Assembly: GCA_025617745.1 (NCBI GenBank)
Contig: CM046858.1
Location: forward strand, 45,737,162 to 45,801,161
Length of the DNA: 64,000 nt
Reading direction: 5' to 3'
Source: Heliocidaris erythrogramma
Taxonomy: Eukaryota; Echinodermata; Echinoidea; Camarodonta; Echinometridae
Shown one piece after another: positions 9,868 through 20,773 of this stretch (position 1 is the first letter of the stretch; every line of letters starts with the position of its first letter). Below the pieces are notes generated by a model. It saw nothing but the letters and a program-made list of their open reading frames with translations, was not told the DNA's origin and searched no databases. The position numbers were made by a program, and so were the translations under genes.

Positions 9868-11845
9868 ACCTGGGTACAATGACCGTTAGGTTTCATGAGT
9901 TTATAAATATCCCATTTTTAAAATTATTCCATTTCTAACGATCATTACAATTATTGTGAATGATCTCTCACTGATATAAAAGATTTTTCTAAATTCAATA
10001 GATAGATAGATAGAATCAATTATTGGTCTTTCGTTGAAATACATAATAAAATCAGTCTGGATAATTTGGTGAATTAAAAGAAGTACACTTGTTAGTAATG
10101 ATGTAATAAAAAAGGTATCACAGATAAATATTGCACATATTACCATGAACAAATGTAACTTTTTAAAAACAGGATATCGACACAAGGTATAATTACACTA
10201 AGGATAGAAATAAGGAAAAGAACGAAATATGGAAGGAGAAAGAATGAATGAAAGAAAGAAGAAAGAATGGAAAAGGAGTGATAGATAGAAAGAGTGAAAG
10301 AAAAAAAGGGAGAAAAAATGAAAGAAAAGACCCCCCCCCCCTGAAAAAGAGAAATACAGAAAAAAGGTTTTGATAGGATTGATACGTAGATAATATATCT
10401 CGAGCGAACGAGATAATATCTCTTGGGAACGATAATCGTGAAGATAATAAGTCGTGTGAAGGAGATAATGATAATGATAATAAAAACAATCCCATGTAAT
10501 TTTGTGTCACTTTTACGGGCTCCGTACAAAAAATTACAGATTTTAAAAATATTTATGAAAGAAAGCAAAAAAAAAACACAAAACAACAACAACAAACAAA
10601 CAAAAAACGAATCCATAACTTCCATCAACACTACGCATTTTCGTACTACATTTTCAAACATAAGAATAGCTCTATGAAAATGAATGATTTGTAACATTTG
10701 CCATGAACATTTAAATTCAATCATTTTTCTACATATAGGCTTTGATTAGATTGAAAGTAAAAAAAGCAGTTTGGTTATACTCACCCCGAGAATAAATAAT
10801 GAAATCCATGTAAGAACAGAAAACATGCCCGGTTCACGTTGATTCGACATATGGACTGCAGTGCTTTAATCAGGTTCAAAGCAAAATCATTAGACGATAT
10901 ACCATGTTATCGGACCGGATTCCATTAAAGATGACATATATACCGAATACCTGTTTCGATATTGTGACTACGATTTAGAATGTTAGATAGCAATTATGAT
11001 GCAAATGCAAACGATCCTAAAGCACGCATTAGCAAAGAGGAAGTCGATATATCACGCTTCCTTTTCAATTCGTACAAAGAAAGGAGTGCCTATTGATAAT
11101 TATTAAATTTAAGAGAAAACCAGACGAAGAAAGTGACTACGCATAAAACAGAATTAACACTCTTCCAAAACGAAACACCCAAAAGATAACTACGAAGCCG
11201 TTATAACACGCCTTCAAGTTCACTCGTTATTTCGATTTAGATCTGAATTTGGCGCTCCTCAGTCAAGCGAGTAACAGAGAATTTGCTCTAACTATTTAAC
11301 TGCAAAAATGAAGAGTGGCTCTAGAGCAAAGTATTGATGATGATAATTTCGACTGCTAACTCAGACTGGAGAGTAATATCATAGTAGTGTTCTTCACAGC
11401 CAGTCTGCATCATCCACGTGACTTCTGGATACTAGCCAATCACATGTAAGGCCGTAGGACGTCAGAGATCATCACTTCAAATATATGTTTATGTGTAAAG
11501 TCAGAAACACAAGACTACATCTATCCCCACACCTCTCCGGCCACTACGCTCACTACTCGCCTGCGCATTGCATATTTTGTGTCATCGTTTTTTCTCTGTT
11601 ATGGCAGTGGTTTATTCATGAAGCTACTCCATGGTTTATTGGTTCATTCACTTTACTGGATGTCGCAGTGTTAAATGTCCTTGGAATATATTTATCTAGA
11701 ATTAGATCTCTCAACCCAGTCCTAGTTACTGGGTAGAGGTGTAGATTTCCGAAGGTTCCTTCAATTGACTTTCAGTCAAAAGGTTGAATTTTCGCAGCCT
11801 TGTCGGCACTGTAGGACCTTACTCTATATATGCATGCCATTCTCT
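9868..11845. other. Non-coding DNA with a purine-rich stretch
   Basis: 10200-10350 is strongly purine-rich on the plus strand (GAAAGAAAGAA-type) and includes a C run at 10331. It generates pyrimidine-coded Leu/Ser/Phe-rich frames on the minus strand. An A-rich tract lies at 10565-10610. No exon was recognised in the rest. Confidence 0.5.
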
Positions 11846-12037
11846 TTATGAAACACCCCCTGGGGGGGGGGGGGTGTTTCATAAAGCTGTTCGTAAGTTA
11901 CGCACGACTTTACGCACGACTGGTGATCAGTTCTTGCGCTAAATGATTGAGAATCTGATTTGTATAGCACCCAAGAACATGTTCCAGTCGTTCGTAAAGT
12001 CATTCGTAACTTTACGAACAGCTTTATGAAACACCTC
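11846..12037. mobile_element. Small palindromic MITE
   Basis: GGTGTTTCATAAAGCTGTTC near 11874 recurs inverted at about 12018-12037 (GAACAGCTTTATGAAACACC), bounding a short element rich in TTACG/CGTAA words. Immediately left, 11846-11884 is a second small foldback around a G run (TTTATGAAACACCCCC against GGGGTGTTTCATAAA). Short length and no coding capacity fit a MITE. Confidence 0.75.
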
Positions 12038-12245
12038 CAGGCCTGGTGTAAATGGGTACCTGATAGGCTTTAGCGCTAGTTACCAAGTCAAATAATTTAT
12101 CCTTCTCCCCACAATTTGCTGCCAATGTGAAAAAAATTCCGATACTGGTTCACTTTGTTATTATGCACTACCGCCGACCCTTTGAGATATAGAAAACGAC
12201 GATAATCAAGATGAGAAACCGTTGTGAATTCAGCAAAAGAATATC

Positions 12246-13240
12246 CTGGGGGTGTTTCACAAAGAGTTAAGTTTGACTTAAAGTCGCACTTAAATTTCTC
12301 GTTGCGTGCGGTATATGACGCATCACCGCATTGGTCAGATCATGCTCAGGGGACGCGCGCTATTGGATCATCTACCAATGAGATTACGCGTTTAATACCG
12401 TATGCGCATTGGCACTTATGCTTAGGTCAGACGGACAGATACGCGCGATACGCATGTCTGCGGATGTGCATCCGTAAAAATCCGTAGAAATCCGCAGCAA
12501 TCCGTATCATGCGTATCATCCGTAAGTGCATCCGTAAAAATCCGTGGGAGTGCGCAGGAATCGAGGTCTTCCGCGAAAAAGTTTTGAAAATCTCAAAATT
12601 ATTTTAAATTTCCCGCGCAAGGTCTTTTGCGCAGAATTTAGGTAGAATTTGCGTATTGTTCCGTATCATGCGTATTGATCCGTATCTTTGCGTATTTTTG
12701 CGTAAAACGTCCGTATCCATCCGTAACCTAATCCGCAGGATCCGCAGACATACGCAGATCCGCAGCGTGAATTTTGAAAATCTGTAGTAGTAGTAGTAGT
12801 AGTGTTCTCTCCAAAGATCGAATCGCAACTGAAGTGATGCTCCACAAGCCGCGGTATATATGCGGATGTTGCGGACGAGGAGAAAGCCGACATCCGTGTG
12901 CGTATGCGTATCGTGCGCAGGACTTCCGTATCTTCCGCAGAACATCCGTATCTAGTCCGCATCTTGCGCAGAATTTAAGTGACACTAGCGTGGCACATCC
13001 GCCAAAGGGGTGTCTTCCGCAGAACATCCGCAGGATTTGCGTATTTCATGCGTATTGCATCCGTATCTCATGCGTATCTACCGTGGTTTTTTGGCTTTTT
13101 GCGCAGATTTTCAACAATTTCTGCGGGTGAAATTATTTTTTTTTACGGATGCATCCGCAGACATCCGTACATGTCCGTCTGACCTAAGCATAACGCATGA
13201 CTTTAAAGTGAAACATAACTATTTGTGAAACACCCCCTGG
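12246..13240. mobile_element. Outer TIR element hosting a nested element
   Basis: GGGGGTGTTTCACAAAGAGT at the left and its inverted counterpart (ATTTGTGAAACACCCCC) at 13221-13237 bound the unit; inside them TTGACTTAAAGTCGCACTT pairs with GACTTTAAAGTG. The ends resemble those of the 11.9 kb MITE (GTGTTTCA..AAAG), suggesting one broad family. The interior is interrupted by the insertion at 12419-13190. Confidence 0.65.
12419..13190. mobile_element. CpG-rich nested DNA element with dense ATCCGTA/ATCCGCA repeats
   Basis: The ends are inverted: TGCTTAGGTCAGACGGACA at the left and TGTCCGTCTGACCTAAGCA at the right, flanked by TA on both sides, consistent with a TA target duplication. The 772-bp interior contains dozens of copies of ATCCGTA, ATCCGCA, TGCGTAT and TGCGCAG in nearly uniform orientation. 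This explains the overlapping long frames on both strands. Many short subterminal repeats are typical of transposase-binding arrays in some DNA transposons. No transposase is encoded. Confidence 0.75.
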
Positions 13241-14096
13241 ACTGCAAGTCATGCTAAGTTTTCTCTCTCCAGAATCTCTTACAGTATTGTACAGTAGAAT
13301 ACGCTGAAAGAAAAATATATGTTATACATGAGCTTTATAACGCTTTATCTTCTCCTATGTGTTGGCCATAAATCTTCATCACTTTATTCGGTAACTATAT
13401 AATTTTATGATAATATACACCATGTACACTCCGATAATTTTGTTTTCTACTTAAAGTATATACTTCACATTTCTCTGCAGATATCATTTCTGTCATACCT
13501 TTGCCACAGAAAAAAGTCATGTACATAAACCCTGTCTATATAGGCATGTTCTTGTGTTGGTTATGTCTGTTCGTATAAACTACAATAGTTTCAACAATAA
13601 TTTCCAAGAAAATGATATAGATAAATCATTAATTCACGTTTGACAGCAGTTTTTTTCATAATTGATTTAGTAAAGTGTATTACCGATATACTCGACACAA
13701 ACTGGTGCCGCATGAAATGATAAATGATTATGACAAAGAAAGAAAATTAATTGTAATGATATTTTATGCATGCTCGTTTAGCGGGCATTGACAGTAATTG
13801 CAAAAGTATCTTTCGGCTTTTGATCTTAATAATTAACGTAATTTTTTTTAGTGCAACTAAGAGTCGAATAAGCTGCATGATGCGGGGAGGGGGGGGGGGG
13901 GGGTCCTCCTTGTCGTTACAGACCATGTGGACAGTCACAGAATAAACTTTAAGTTAAGCAATCTCGTTGTTAACGACTGCCTCTCTGCTCATGTTAAATG
14001 ACTAGCGCTCGACTTGCAGTCTGATAACAACGAGTGCCATTGTTTCGGGCCCGTGTGTATCCTCGTCGTTGTTATTCAGCCGTTGTTTCGTTACCT
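13241..14096. other. Non-coding DNA with a dispersed-repeat copy and a G15 run
   Basis: 13622-13885 is a diverged copy of sequence at 21671-21930 and 23520-23770 (shared words: CGACACAAACTGGTGC, CGGCTTTTGAT, GAATAAGCTGCATGA). A G15 run follows at 13889-13903. The rest has no recognisable feature. Confidence 0.6.
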
Positions 14097-15052
14097 TTAA
14101 AGATCACATTACAAGACAATTCCATCAAAGTAAATATTGGCTTAATACTTTTTATTGCATAGATGGCATAAATTAAACAAGGTTATCCAAATTCAACGCT
14201 TGGAAACATTTGAAGTAATGATTATTATCAATTATAAAACGGTAAAATACAGCCCCCGAAATAGCAGCTGAAGAACTCCTCGAACGCTGCTGAGATGTGT
14301 GACGACACACCAGGGGCCAGTCCTGTCTAAGCAGACGATGTCCCATAACATCTTACACATTTTTCAGTGCCTGTTTTGTCATCTCCTCTTCACTTATTTC
14401 TCTTACTTGTCTAGCGTCAGTCTTAATGTTAGTCTGTTGCCTCACTCTTAACTTCGTGTATGGTATTATTTTGATGAAAAATGCAGCGTTAAAAAATTAA
14501 AGGAATCAGTCACTTGTAAACAAAATAAGACGCCATTGTATTTTCAGCTGCTTGCACCGGGGCATGTTCGGCGTTTCAAGAGGGAACGAATACCATCCGT
14601 GCTATTATTCGGAGGGCTTTTCAATTTGAAAATGGGGTTTATTTCATTGATCATTGACCCTTCTCCTGTGTATTTACAATCAAACGGTTTTAGTTATCAG
14701 AATCAGTTTCATTTTCCCTTTTAGAATGGTGTGAAATAAGGTCATGTTTAAATATACCAAACTCTTTATAATTTGATAAATAATTGCATTGCAATTACGT
14801 TCATTCATTATAGGAGGTCGTCTGCTTAAGCAGGATCGATCCCTAGTGTGACGACATCAAAACATCGCTATATTTCTGGCGAATCCTCGGATATTCCAAA
14901 TGCTTAGAAGAGCTTTTATTTATGTTGTTTTTATAATCATCAGATACGCAGTTGACATAAAACTTATACGATTGCCATCTGTAAGCTTCCCAGTTTCTAG
15001 TGATACATTAATTGCCATATTTGTGATTTTCTTGTAATGTGATCTTTAAGTT
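14097..15052. mobile_element. Foldback DNA element of about 0.95 kb
   Basis: The left end TTTAAAGATCACATTACAAGA recurs inverted at the right end (TCTTGTAATGTGATCTTTAA-like, ending near 15050). Inner arms also pair: TAAGCAGACGATGTCCCATAA near 14330 against ATAGGAGGTCGTCTGCTTA near 14820. The two arms have diverged unequally. The right arm (14800-15052) is the copy almost identical to 5908-6170. No transposase frame. Confidence 0.7.
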
Positions 15053-15059
15053 TAGAAAT

Positions 15060-16020
15060 TACAAGTCCCGTATGAACGTAGATAATGATGAAACAGATGA
15101 TCATGATCATGAAGATGATATTGATGATAAAGATGAAGATGATAATGACGAACATATGATGACAATCATGGTGGTGATGATGTTTATGATATTGATAATA
15201 TTGATTATGAGGGGGAGGAATGAAGTGGAAGAAGAGGATAATGATGATACTGATGATGACACTGATGATGATACTGATGATGATACTGATGCTGATGCTG
15301 ATACTGATGAGACACTGATGACAATACTGATGATGATACCGATGATGATACGGATGATGATACGGATGATGACACTGATGATGATACTGATGATGATACT
15401 GATGCTGATGCCGATGCTGATACGGATGATGATACTGATGATGACACTGATGATGGTACCGATGATGATACCGATGCTGATACTGATGCGGAAACTGATG
15501 ATGACACTGATGATGATACCGATGATGATACCGATGATGATACTGATGACACTGATGCTGATACTGATGATGATACCGATGATGATACCGAAGCTGATAC
15601 TGATGCTGATACTGTTGATGGCACTGATGATGATACTGATGACACTGATGATACTGATGATGATACTGATGCTAACGATAGTTTTCATGGTGATTATGAT
15701 ATTGAAGATGATTATGATTATGATGAGAATAAGGAGGGGGAGAAGAATAATGATGATGATGATGATGATCATGATGATCATGTCGATGATGATGATTGTA
15801 ACGATGGTGGTGGTGGTGGTGATTATGGTATCATGATCGAGATGATGATGGTGGTGATGATGGTCGAGATAAGGAGGAAGAGGATGATGATGCTTCTGAT
15901 AATGATGCTATATGGTGGTGATGGTGATGGTGATGATGATGAGGAGGTGGATAATAATAATAATAATGATGATGATGATTTAATAATTATGACAATAGTG
16001 GTAATGGGGATAATGGGCGG
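15060..16020 (+). repeat. (GAT)n-derived array of about 1 kb
   Basis: Nearly continuous GAT triplets with a nine-base sub-pattern (GATGATACT), interspersed CTGATG and CGATGA variants. Reading GAT in frame gives Asp-rich segments (DDTDDDTDDDTD), then Met-rich segments where the frame slips; the opposite strand gives Ser/Ile-rich frames. Changes between frames within one array, and long frames on both strands, argue against a real acidic protein. Interrupted ends suggest an old, degenerate array. Confidence 0.85.
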
Positions 16021-17929
16021 CTCAAGATGACATCACAATATCAGGACTTAGTTTGAGCTACGGCTTTAGCTGTGTTGCATATCTATACGATCAAAGGACT
16101 TTCCTCAAATTTTCACCGATACGATTCCCTATTTAAGGTATGAAACCAAGTTTTGTAAAAGTTCACCAAATTACAAATAATGAATTAAATGAACTAAAAA
16201 ACTGATCTGCAATTAACAGCCTGACGGGTTAAAATGCGTACATAATAAAATGAATCAGAAAAAGCTCATCGATTAATGCTCTCGATCTTCAAAGCTATAG
16301 GGGGCATAAACGCGAAATGCATCATTCACAATGGATAACTACATGGAATTAGGCCAATCATGACAAGAGCGAAATAAATGGCACGCGGAACGCAACAAAA
16401 CCAATTATGAAAATGGAACATGACAATAAATCGTTCTCCCCCCTCTCTCTCTTCTTTATTGTATGTTTATACCTCGATCTCCTGCACACTCTTCCCTTCT
16501 CTCCGTATCTTCGCCTATCTTTTTTCTTCCCATTATTCCTCACAATCGTCGTTCATTAATAATGATTGTGATAGTGTTGGTAGTGATGATGATGGTATGA
16601 TGATGGTAATGATGATGATGACAAAAAGCGACTTCTCTTTAAACCATCATCATCAGTGTAATCAATATCATGAATATCATTACCACACTGGTTATCATCA
16701 TTGTCATCATATCTTCATCATCATCATCATCATCATGAGTGTTGATCCCGGTGGGGATTGGTATATATATCCCCCCCCCCCCCCCCCAATTGAGGTGAGG
16801 GTGGCCTGTATTATCATCCCCGAATATTTAAGATAAAATAAATAAGAATTATGATGCATTAACTTAAAACTAATAATTATCCCAACTCATTATGTTTGAT
16901 CTTGAAATACCATCACATTCTTTAATGATGAGAAGGGATTCGGACTATTGGTGTAGATCCGTGCTTTCCTTCTTTTCATTCAAACCATTTTGGGATGCTC
17001 TAAAATGCAAGTATTATAGACAGATTTTTGAAAAAGTCCCTGGTGGTATCCCCCTCTCACACCCTCCCCCGCTCAGTCGCTTCGCTCAGTGGGCGTATAT
17101 AGGGGGCAGGGGGGGGGGGGGGGTGTGTGCCCCGGGCGGCACTTGGAGGGGTGCAATAAACGCAAAGGAGAGAAAAAAAGGGGGGGGGGAATGAAAAATC
17201 ATAATCCTTGACGGATTATGCGACCCCAAATCCGCAGGTTAAATGCACTAGAAATCTAGTCGGAAGGTCTGAAATGCGAAAATTTTCCAAAGCTCGGTCG
17301 CTTTGCTCCCTTGCATAATTATTTTCTTTCAGGATCTCGTAATTTCGTGCCCCCAGTATATAGTCCTTATATAGCTTAAAGGGTTAAAAATTTGAAAAAA
17401 AAGAAAGATGCAAATTGCTTTGCTTGCTATGTCACGTAAGTTTCACAATGACTCCTGCTGAATATTGCGCCCCCAATATAGGATAAATGTATTTGCAAAG
17501 GTTCAACTTTTGAAAGAAATCTCAACTTCAGGTTGCCTTGCTGAATTTCTCGACTCTTTCTCAAGCCTATAGCTATAGGGTATTTCATTAGTTTTGCTCC
17601 CGATTGTAGAAGTGAGTGAATAGAAAAAAACCGTTTATCAATATATAAAATTCGAGCTTCTCTACCGCTCAACTTTTGCGGTGGTCAATTGCAAAATGTC
17701 CTTGATAAAATGCACAAGAAATTGCGTTTTTTAGGGTAAAAAAAAAAAAAACAAAACCCGAAAAATTTGCCGCTCACTCTCTTGTTCAATATAACGTAGA
17801 TAAGTTTGGGCACTCGGGGGGGGGGGGGACTTCATTGTTTGCCCTGGGCGCCATAATCCCTAGATACGTCACTGGCTTCACTCCGTCACCGGTCACCCTC
17901 CGCAATCATGAACACGAATCGACACCCCT
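16021..17929. other. Non-coding DNA with several low-complexity tracts
   Basis: Holds an ATC-rich stretch (about 16640-16735), a C17 run (16771-16787), a G15 run (17109-17123), a G13 run (17816-17828) and an A run near 17740. Around 17040-17880 are decayed repeat phrases (GTGCCCCGGGCGGCACTT, CGTCACTGG) typical of old interspersed elements. No supported gene. Confidence 0.5.
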
Positions 17930-18468
17930 GATCATCATCATCGTCATCATAATCATCATCACCATCATCATCATATCATTAGCATCATCATTATCATCAT
18001 CATCATCATATTAGCAGCAACATTTTCATCATCGCCATCACCGTCATTATTATCGTCATCATTGCCATCATCATCATCGTCGTCGTCGTAGTCATCATCA
18101 TAGTCATCATATCATCAGCATAATATCAACAGCATCATATAATCAGCATCCGCATTATCATCATCTTTATCATCATCATCACATCATAATCATCATTAGC
18201 ATCGTCTTTAATTTCGTCATCATTATCGTCATCGTCATCATCATATTATCATCATCATGATTATCACCATCATCAACATCATCACCATCATTATCATCAT
18301 CAACATCATCATCACCATCATCGTCATAATCATCATCATAGTCATCATTATCATATCATCAGCATCATATAATCGGCATCAGCATAATCACCATCATCAT
18401 CTTCATCATCATCATCTTCATCGTCGTCACATCATCACCATTGTCATTGTCATCATTATCATCATCAC
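17930..18468. repeat. (ATC)n array, left part
   Basis: Almost pure ATC triplets on the plus strand with GTC, ACC, ATT and AGC variants. It continues beyond the LINE insertion at 20652-20773, so the original array was about 0.66 kb. Confidence 0.9.
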
Positions 18469-18477
18469 CATCATCAG

Positions 18478-20651
18478 TAACATTTCAAATTCAAATTCAA
18501 ATTCAAATTCAAATTTATTTCCACATTTAAAAAGCACATTACAAAAATCATTGTCAATTCATTGTGATAAATAATTGTGGCGGGATTATGAAAAGCTCAA
18601 AAAGGCTTGTTAAAAATGATCCCTTAAGAAAAAATACATATTTAACAAATCACAATTAACAGAGTCATACAATATAATAATATACATGTAACATAAATAT
18701 AACAGAATAATATGGATAGAAAAGCAGGGAGAGAAGAGAAGGAAACATTGCAATAATCTTATCGTTAAACATTTAGATTCAACACTGAAATGATATGTCT
18801 TTTATACAGTCTTTTGAATTGACTTACTGTCTTACTATTCTTGAATATTGTTGGTAGGCTATTCCACAGAATTGGACCATTATAAAAGATTGAATTTTGT
18901 GTAACTGATGTGCGATTAAGAGGAAGATGGATGTTTTGGGCATTCCGAGTATTATAATTATGAATGGAACAATTCAAAGTAAAATAATCGTTAAGAGCTT
19001 CAGGAAGAAAATTGTTAGAAAACTTGAACATAAAAATTGCAGTATCTAGAGATAATAATTCATGGATAGGAAGGATTTGCATTTTCTTAAACAGAGGTAA
19101 ACTGGGTGAAAGGTAAGGGGAGTGTGTTATAATACGAATTCCACGTTTTTGTAATTTGTGAATACGTTCCATATTTTTTTTTGAAGTAAAACCCCAAACA
19201 ATATTACAATAATTTATATGAGAAGAAACAAGTGAATGATACAACATTTTTAGAATATTTTGTGGCAAGAAGTGCAGTCTATATAAAACCCCTATGTTTT
19301 TAGCTAAGGTGTTACATATATAGTTAACATGGTAATTCCAAGATAGTTTTTCATCTACGAATACACCTAGAAATTTAACATTAGATACACGACTTATTTT
19401 TTCATTTCTATAATACAAATCTAGATTAGAAGGAATATTACTTTTAGTTCCAAACATAATATAATTACTTTTATTTATGTTTAAAATCAACTTGTTCGCT
19501 TTCATCCAGTTACTTATTTTATTTAATTGAGTATTTAAAACATAAAACAAATTCTTAGGATCGGGACCTTTGCAAAAAACACTAGTATCATCTGCAAATA
19601 ATATATAACGCAAATGTTGGGTTGAATATGGTAAGTCATTGATAAAAATTAAAAACAACAGAGGACCAAGAATGGAACCTTGAGGAACTCCACAACTGAC
19701 TGCCTTTAGTTGAGATTTAACTCCATTAACTAATGTTAACTGTTTACGATTAGTTAGATAACTCGATAATAGTTCAAGTGGTCTGCCCCTTATTCCATAA
19801 TAATGCATCTTTTTTAATAAAATAGAATGATTAATAACATCAAAAGCTTTTGTTAAGTCTATGAAAATAGTTAAGGCGTATTCCTTACTGTTTATGGCTT
19901 GATTTATGTTATTAATTAGATCCAATATTGCTGTCGTTGTAGAGTGCCCCTGTCTAAAACCGTATTGATTTTTAAAAAGAATATTATGTTTATCAATAAA
20001 ATCTATAAGTCTACTATAAATACATTTTTCCAAGATTTTGGAAAATATGGTTAAGACTGAAATTGGTCTGTAGTTATTTACATCGTTACGCTTACCCTTT
20101 TTACGAATTGGAGTTACTCGAGCAATTTTCATCTTTGTTGGGAAAGTACCATTCAAAATACATTTATTAAATATCAAACTTAACGGCTTACTAATCAAAT
20201 GAATAACTTGTTTTATAACTTTTATATCAAAATTATCTATACCTGCACTCGTATTATTTTTCATGTTATCGACTATTGTTATTATTTCATGTTTACTAAC
20301 TGGCTTAAAAAATATTGAGTGGGTATTTGGATATATTAAGTAGTCATCAAAAGAATTGTCATTGATATTATTAGAATCTTGTAAATTTATACCTATGTTC
20401 ACAAAAAAATCATTAAAAGAATTAGCAATATCTTCCATTTTAGTTATATTTACATTGTCAATTTCTAGTGATTCGATTTGATTATCTTTTTTATTCTTTT
20501 TACTGTTAAGGAGACTATTAATCACATTCCATGTGGATTTGATATCATATCTTATTTTATTAAACTTTTTATTATAATAATCTCTCTTAGCCTATCGTAA
20601 CTTTACAGTTACAAAATTACGAAATTTCTTAAATGTTTGTTTCCTATATAA
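18478..20651 (-). mobile_element. 5'-truncated non-LTR retrotransposon (CR1/Jockey type) inserted in (ATC)n
   Basis: The minus strand carries a reverse-transcriptase frame followed by a 3' UTR of about 280 bp. It ends in hexamer repeats (TTTGAA on the minus strand, 18485-18518), a CR1/L2-like tail style. CATCATCAG at 18469-18477 and 20652-20660 could be the target duplication, though both lie in ATC repeat. The element starts just before the RT domain; the endonuclease and first frame are missing, as usual for 5' truncation. Confidence 0.85.
18765..20525 (-). CDS. Reverse transcriptase of the truncated LINE
   Basis: A 586-residue open frame with the RT motifs in order: RPISVLTIFSKILEK near the start, FIDLTKAFD (motif A), GVPQGSILGPLLFLIFINDL (motif B) and YILFADDT (the FADD catalytic motif C). 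A conserved C-terminal region follows (VKFLGVFVDEKLSW and WGFTSKKNMERIHKLQKRG). The frame continues upstream without an ATG (RDYYNKKFNKIRYDIKSTW) to a TAG at 20592-20594, beyond which related residues (KKFRNFVTVKLR) remain in frame. So the true ORF is truncated and carries at least one nonsense mutation, and the ATG at 20525 is internal. The long intact frame means the insertion is not very old. Confidence 0.85.
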   Translation of the reverse strand: MINSLLNSKKNKKDNQIESLEIDNVNITKMEDIANSFNDFFVNIGINLQDSNNINDNSFDDYLIYPNTHSIFFKPVSKHEIITIVDNMKNNTSAGIDNFDIKVIKQVIHLISKPLSLIFNKCILNGTFPTKMKIARVTPIRKKGKRNDVNNYRPISVLTIFSKILEKCIYSRLIDFIDKHNILFKNQYGFRQGHSTTTAILDLINNINQAINSKEYALTIFIDLTKAFDVINHSILLKKMHYYGIRGRPLELLSSYLTNRKQLTLVNGVKSQLKAVSCGVPQGSILGPLLFLIFINDLPYSTQHLRYILFADDTSVFCKGPDPKNLFYVLNTQLNKISNWMKANKLILNINKSNYIMFGTKSNIPSNLDLYYRNEKISRVSNVKFLGVFVDEKLSWNYHVNYICNTLAKNIGVLYRLHFLPQNILKMLYHSLVSSHINYCNIVWGFTSKKNMERIHKLQKRGIRIITHSPYLSPSLPLFKKMQILPIHELLSLDTAIFMFKFSNNFLPEALNDYFTLNCSIHNYNTRNAQNIHLPLNRTSVTQNSIFYNGPILWNSLPTIFKNSKTVSQFKRLYKRHIISVLNLNV

Positions 20652-20773
20652 CATCATCAGATTCACTATCACCACCATCATCATGGTCATCATGATCATT
20701 ATCATCATCATTATCTTATCATCATCATGATCATGAGCATCATCATCATCATCATCATCATCATTATCATCAT
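20652..20773. repeat. (ATC)n array, right part
   Basis: Continuation of the 17930-18468 array beyond the LINE. It leads directly into the first copy of the 1.8-kb tandem repeat. Confidence 0.85.

Noticed and set aside
10140-10724. 194-residue minus-strand frame, Phe/Leu/Ser/Ile-rich, looks like a membrane protein
   Set aside because: It reads the pyrimidine strand of a GAAA-rich tract; no domain and no splice signals, and hydrophobicity comes from TTT/CTT codons.
12604-13228. Seven overlapping frames on both strands
   Set aside because: By-products of the ATCCGTA/ATCCGCA array inside a TIR element.
15039-15836. 265-residue frame, Asp-rich then Met-rich
   Set aside because: Produced by a (GAT)n array; long frames also occur on the other strand, and the composition switches where the triplet frame slips.
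17930-20773. Possible CRISPR-like or regular spaced array
   Set aside because: The repeats are continuous ATC triplets without unique spacers, in an animal genome.
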